Part shown: positions 60,992 through 64,000 of the stretch, piece after piece
Layout: the number at the start of each line of letters is the position of its first letter
Numbering within the stretch: the first letter of the stretch is position 1
Source: Enterococcus durans NBRC 100479 = LMG 10746
GTDB lineage: Bacteria > Bacillota > Bacilli > Lactobacillales > Enterococcaceae
Direction of reading: 5' to 3'
DNA: 64,000 nucleotides
Assembly: GCF_001544215.1 (NCBI RefSeq)
Contig: NZ_BCQB01000011.1
Span: 1-64,000 of the forward strand
Notes under the pieces: generated by a model
Seen by the model: the letters and a program-made list of their open reading frames with translations, nothing else
Databases searched by the model: none
Told to the model about the DNA's origin: nothing
Made by a program: the position numbers and the translations under genes

Positions 60992-63900
60992 ATGGCAGCA
61001 GACGCAACAATAAATATTGATGTAATGCTCTCTAACCTTCCGAATTTCAAAAACGACGTCTCTTTCGTTGATGACGTTCTGACGAAGCTAGGAATGAACA
61101 CTGGATCAAAGATGGATGATTCATTCAAAAATGAAACGACAAAGATAGAAACAATTGCTAAGTCTACAAAAAAAGATGTAGACAATACTTTTGATAATCC
61201 AGTTAAGTTCACTATCAAAGCGGATAACTCAGATGCTGAAAAAGATGTCAAAGAAACAAAAGCTTTTTTGAAAGATATTCCGAAAAGCAAGATCACTGAA
61301 CTCAAAGCAGATAACGATGGCGCTAGCTTAAAGATCAAAGCAACTAAAGAAGGTATTAGTGAAATACCTAAACAAAAAGAAACTATTTTGAATGCTGATG
61401 CCACTCAAGCAAAGTCTGAAACAAAAGAACTTGGGGAAACTGCTGAACGAACAGAATCGAAGTATATGAGCTTAAAGGACAAGCTTTCTATTGGTGCTGT
61501 GGCTGGAATTGCTTCAAGTGCAGTTCAAGTAATCACAGGTAGCTTTAGTGATCTTATTGGTGAAGCGATAGAAGCTTCTGATTCAATCGACAAATTCCGT
61601 TCTACTATGAAATTGGGGAAATTCGGCGATGAGGAAATATCAAAAGCGGCTAAAGAGGTCAAAAAATATGCAAATGAAACTGTGTATGATTTATCAACAA
61701 TTTCAAATACGACCGCTCAATTAGCAGCAAATGGAGTCAAAAACTTTACTGAAGTAACAGAAGCGGCTGGTAACTTAAATGCTCAAGCTGGTGGCAATGC
61801 AGATAACTTTAAAGCAGTTGCGTTAGCGATGACTCAAACTGTTGGAGCTGGGAAGTTAACAACCGATAATTGGAATCAAATAGCTGATGCTATGCAGGGA
61901 GCTTCTGGCGTATTACAAGAAGCAATGAAAAAGAACGGTGCATACACAGGTAATTTCCGTGATGCAATGGAAAAAGGCGAGATTTCTGCTGACGAATTCA
62001 ATAAAGCGATAGTGGAACTTGGGATGACAGATGGTGCAATCAAGGCAGCTAAATCAGTTGAAACCTTTGAGGGTGCAATTGGTAATTTACGAGCTGGAAT
62101 TGTAACCGGATTGGATGACATTATTAAGCATTTAGGCAAAGACAAGCTTACAGGTATAATCAATGGCGCATCTGGTTCTGTTGTCGGGTTATTCCAACAT
62201 GTTTCTGACGTCTTTTCTTATCTGGACAAAAACAAGTCCACGATTGGAAATATCACTGGCAACGTCAAAGATTTAGCAAAAGCGTTAGTCTCAGGAGCTT
62301 GGGATCAAGGAAAGGATATTCTCCTTGCTGTTGCAGATATGTTCGGTTTGATCGATGATAATACAAAGAAAATCAAAGATCCTCTCAAACAGTTGGATAA
62401 AATCATTGAAAACCTAGCTGACAATAAAGATAAAGTTGAATTACTGGGTAAAGCACTTGTGACTATGTTCGCAGTGAAAAAAGGTTTTGAATTCATTTCG
62501 ATGATCAATCAAGCTCGTAAATCTCTACTTGAATTTACTGCAGTCGAAAAAGCAACTAGCTTTTTAAGCGGTGGTGGCCTTTCTTTTGGGAAAAAAGCAA
62601 GTACAAAAAATATAGGAAATGTGGGTGCTGAAATTGCTGAAACAATCTTACCAAAAGGTGGTAAAGGAGTCGCTACTATTGCTGATGATGCACTAGAGTC
62701 TGTTTCTAAACTAGGTGGGTTAGCAAAACTAAGTAAAGGAGTAAGCAAAGTGCTACCTTTTGCTGGGGTACTTGCCAGTGCAACTGAACTGTTGGGTAAA
62801 GGATCAGCTTCTTCAAAACTAGGGGCTTTTGGTGGTTCTTTAGGCGGAAGTGCGGCAGGAGCAGCTATTGGAACTGCTATTTTACCAGGAATTGGAACTG
62901 CAATTGGTGCAGGATTGGGTGGACTTGGCGGAACTGAATTAGGTAAAAATCTAGGGAAAGATATTGGCAAAGGATTTAAAAGCTATGCACCTAATTTAAC
63001 GAACTTTTTGGGAGATATAGGGCATGATATAACTAAAAAATTTAGTAAAAATGTAGGATCAAATGCAAAAGAGCTTTCAAAAACTTACACCAAAGAGATG
63101 GAAAAACTTAATAAAATAGCTGTCAAAACACCAAAAGGCGATAAAGAATTAAAAAAACAGAAAGCCCAAACGACTGAAATATTCAAAGATATGTCAGACT
63201 CTATACAAAAATATTATAAAAAGAAAGAAAAATCATCTAAAAGTGATTATGATTATTTCGTTAAAAATGGATTAATGACCCAAAAAGAAGCTGACAAAGC
63301 CCTAGCTAAACAAAAGAAAAATGATGGTGAACAGAAAAAGAATCATCAAAAAGCTCTCAAGGCTATGCAAGTTTATTCTGGTGAACATTATGCCAATGTG
63401 GAAAAAATCGAAAAAGGTGGTACCAAAAAACTCCAAGATATCGCAAAAAAATATGGAAAAGATAGTAAAGAATATAAAAAAGAATTGAACAAAGAGTTAG
63501 AAGAAGAGCAGGAAAAATATGCTAAAAACATGAGTAAAGCGCAGTCTAAGCTGAACGAGCAAATTAGCAAAGAAACGAAAATAGCTTCGGGAAAACAGCT
63601 AGATATTTTGCAGGATTTGAAAGACCATAAGGGCAAACTCTCTCATGAAGAAATGAAAAATGCTATCTTAAATTCTAAAGAACAACGTGACACGATCATT
63701 AAAGATGCAAAAAAAACAGCAAATGATTCAATAAGTGCCGCTGATAAAAAATACAAAGAAACTGTTGAAAAAGCAGACAAAGAACGTTATGAAAATGGGA
63801 CTATGTCTAAGAAGCAGTATGATGAGGTTGTGAAACAAGCAAAGAAAGAGCGAGATGATGCTGTCACAGCTGCTACTGAGAAAAGGGATAAATCAATAAA

Positions 63901-64000
63901 GAAAGCCCAAGAAACTCATAAAGAAGTAGTAGATCAAGCAACCCAACAGGCCGGAGAACACAAAGGTGCTGTTGATGGTGAAACAGGTGAAGTTGTAGGC
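60992..64000 (+). CDS. Tape measure protein, cut by the window edge
   Basis: At least 1003 residues, still open at base 64000. AAAGGAGG precedes ATG 60992. An Asp/Lys-rich repeated N-terminal part (about 1-150) is followed by the tape-measure core with QLAANGVKNFTEVTEAAGN and AQAGGNADNFKAVALAMTQT (about 245-300), hydrophobic Gly-rich helices near 610-660 (GGSLGGSAAGAAIG), and a long Lys/Glu coiled coil. Its full length sets tail length. No peptidase or lysozyme domain is seen in the visible part. Confidence 0.93.
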   Translation, partial: MAADATINIDVMLSNLPNFKNDVSFVDDVLTKLGMNTGSKMDDSFKNETTKIETIAKSTKKDVDNTFDNPVKFTIKADNSDAEKDVKETKAFLKDIPKSKITELKADNDGASLKIKATKEGISEIPKQKETILNADATQAKSETKELGETAERTESKYMSLKDKLSIGAVAGIASSAVQVITGSFSDLIGEAIEASDSIDKFRSTMKLGKFGDEEISKAAKEVKKYANETVYDLSTISNTTAQLAANGVKNFTEVTEAAGNLNAQAGGNADNFKAVALAMTQTVGAGKLTTDNWNQIADAMQGASGVLQEAMKKNGAYTGNFRDAMEKGEISADEFNKAIVELGMTDGAIKAAKSVETFEGAIGNLRAGIVTGLDDIIKHLGKDKLTGIINGASGSVVGLFQHVSDVFSYLDKNKSTIGNITGNVKDLAKALVSGAWDQGKDILLAVADMFGLIDDNTKKIKDPLKQLDKIIENLADNKDKVELLGKALVTMFAVKKGFEFISMINQARKSLLEFTAVEKATSFLSGGGLSFGKKASTKNIGNVGAEIAETILPKGGKGVATIADDALESVSKLGGLAKLSKGVSKVLPFAGVLASATELLGKGSASSKLGAFGGSLGGSAAGAAIGTAILPGIGTAIGAGLGGLGGTELGKNLGKDIGKGFKSYAPNLTNFLGDIGHDITKKFSKNVGSNAKELSKTYTKEMEKLNKIAVKTPKGDKELKKQKAQTTEIFKDMSDSIQKYYKKKEKSSKSDYDYFVKNGLMTQKEADKALAKQKKNDGEQKKNHQKALKAMQVYSGEHYANVEKIEKGGTKKLQDIAKKYGKDSKEYKKELNKELEEEQEKYAKNMSKAQSKLNEQISKETKIASGKQLDILQDLKDHKGKLSHEEMKNAILNSKEQRDTIIKDAKKTANDSISAADKKYKETVEKADKERYENGTMSKKQYDEVVKQAKKERDDAVTAATEKRDKSIKKAQETHKEVVDQATQQAGEHKGAVDGETGEVVG

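Noticed and set aside
62509-62970. 153-residue proline-rich minus-strand frame inside the tape measure gene
   Set aside because: It is a shadow of the Gly-rich tape measure coding sequence, without a ribosome site.

Overview
The window reads as chromosome from a low-GC Firmicute of the genus Enterococcus, most likely the E. faecium group. This rests on the gene order tex-sprT-like-ydcF-like-murC and polA-mutM-coaE-nrdR-dnaB-dnaI-trmK, on protein sequences that look enterococcal, on strong GGAGG ribosome sites with frequent TTG/GTG starts, and on enterococcal terminator-like repeats. I could not run a search, so the species is an inference.

Bases 1-34860 are ordinary core chromosome: a VOC protein, the tRNA hydroxylase TrhO, a metallophosphatase, Tex, a SprT-like protein, a DUF218 protein, MurC, a YdbS/YdbT-like PH-domain pair, a MaoC-like protein, a BI-1 membrane protein, and a replication/repair run (polA, mutM, coaE, nrdR, dnaB, dnaI). 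Next come two paralogous lipoproteins, trmK, a Nif3-like protein, pepT, a lipid kinase, a DUF1294 protein, a flippase-like membrane protein, clpB under a CtsR-type operator, a three-gene minus-strand operon and lepA. A candidate structured RNA lies in the long gap before nrdR, and a dispersed inverted-repeat element occurs in two long copies.

Bases from about 34900 to the right edge are an apparently intact siphovirus-type prophage inserted just downstream of lepA. Its order is integrase (-); two membrane-anchored cargo genes with duplicated leaders and terminators; ImmA/IrrE protease and CI-like repressor (-); a three-operator switch; Cro-like and small early genes; YqaJ exonuclease and RecT; a DnaD-type replication protein; a run of tightly overlapped small genes; ArpU-type regulator; an RNA-rich kilobase; terminase, portal, minor capsid, scaffold, major capsid, connectors, tail tube, tail chaperone-type genes; and a tape measure gene cut by the window edge.

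The most notable items are: (1) a roughly 375-nt structured noncoding RNA between arpU and terminase (50318-50694) that opens with a class II tRNA-like domain lacking a normal anticodon loop and ends in a clean terminator, possibly related to the GOLLD/ROOL class of large phage RNAs; (2) Ig-like (Big_2) domains placed in the -1 frame after both the major capsid and the tail tube genes, implying two programmed frameshifts that decorate head and tail; (3) a 36-residue tail on the phage DnaD protein that matches the C-terminus of the host DnaB encoded 25 kb away in the same window, suggesting capture of the host helicase-loading pathway; and (4) repressor operators exactly as long as the promoter spacer.
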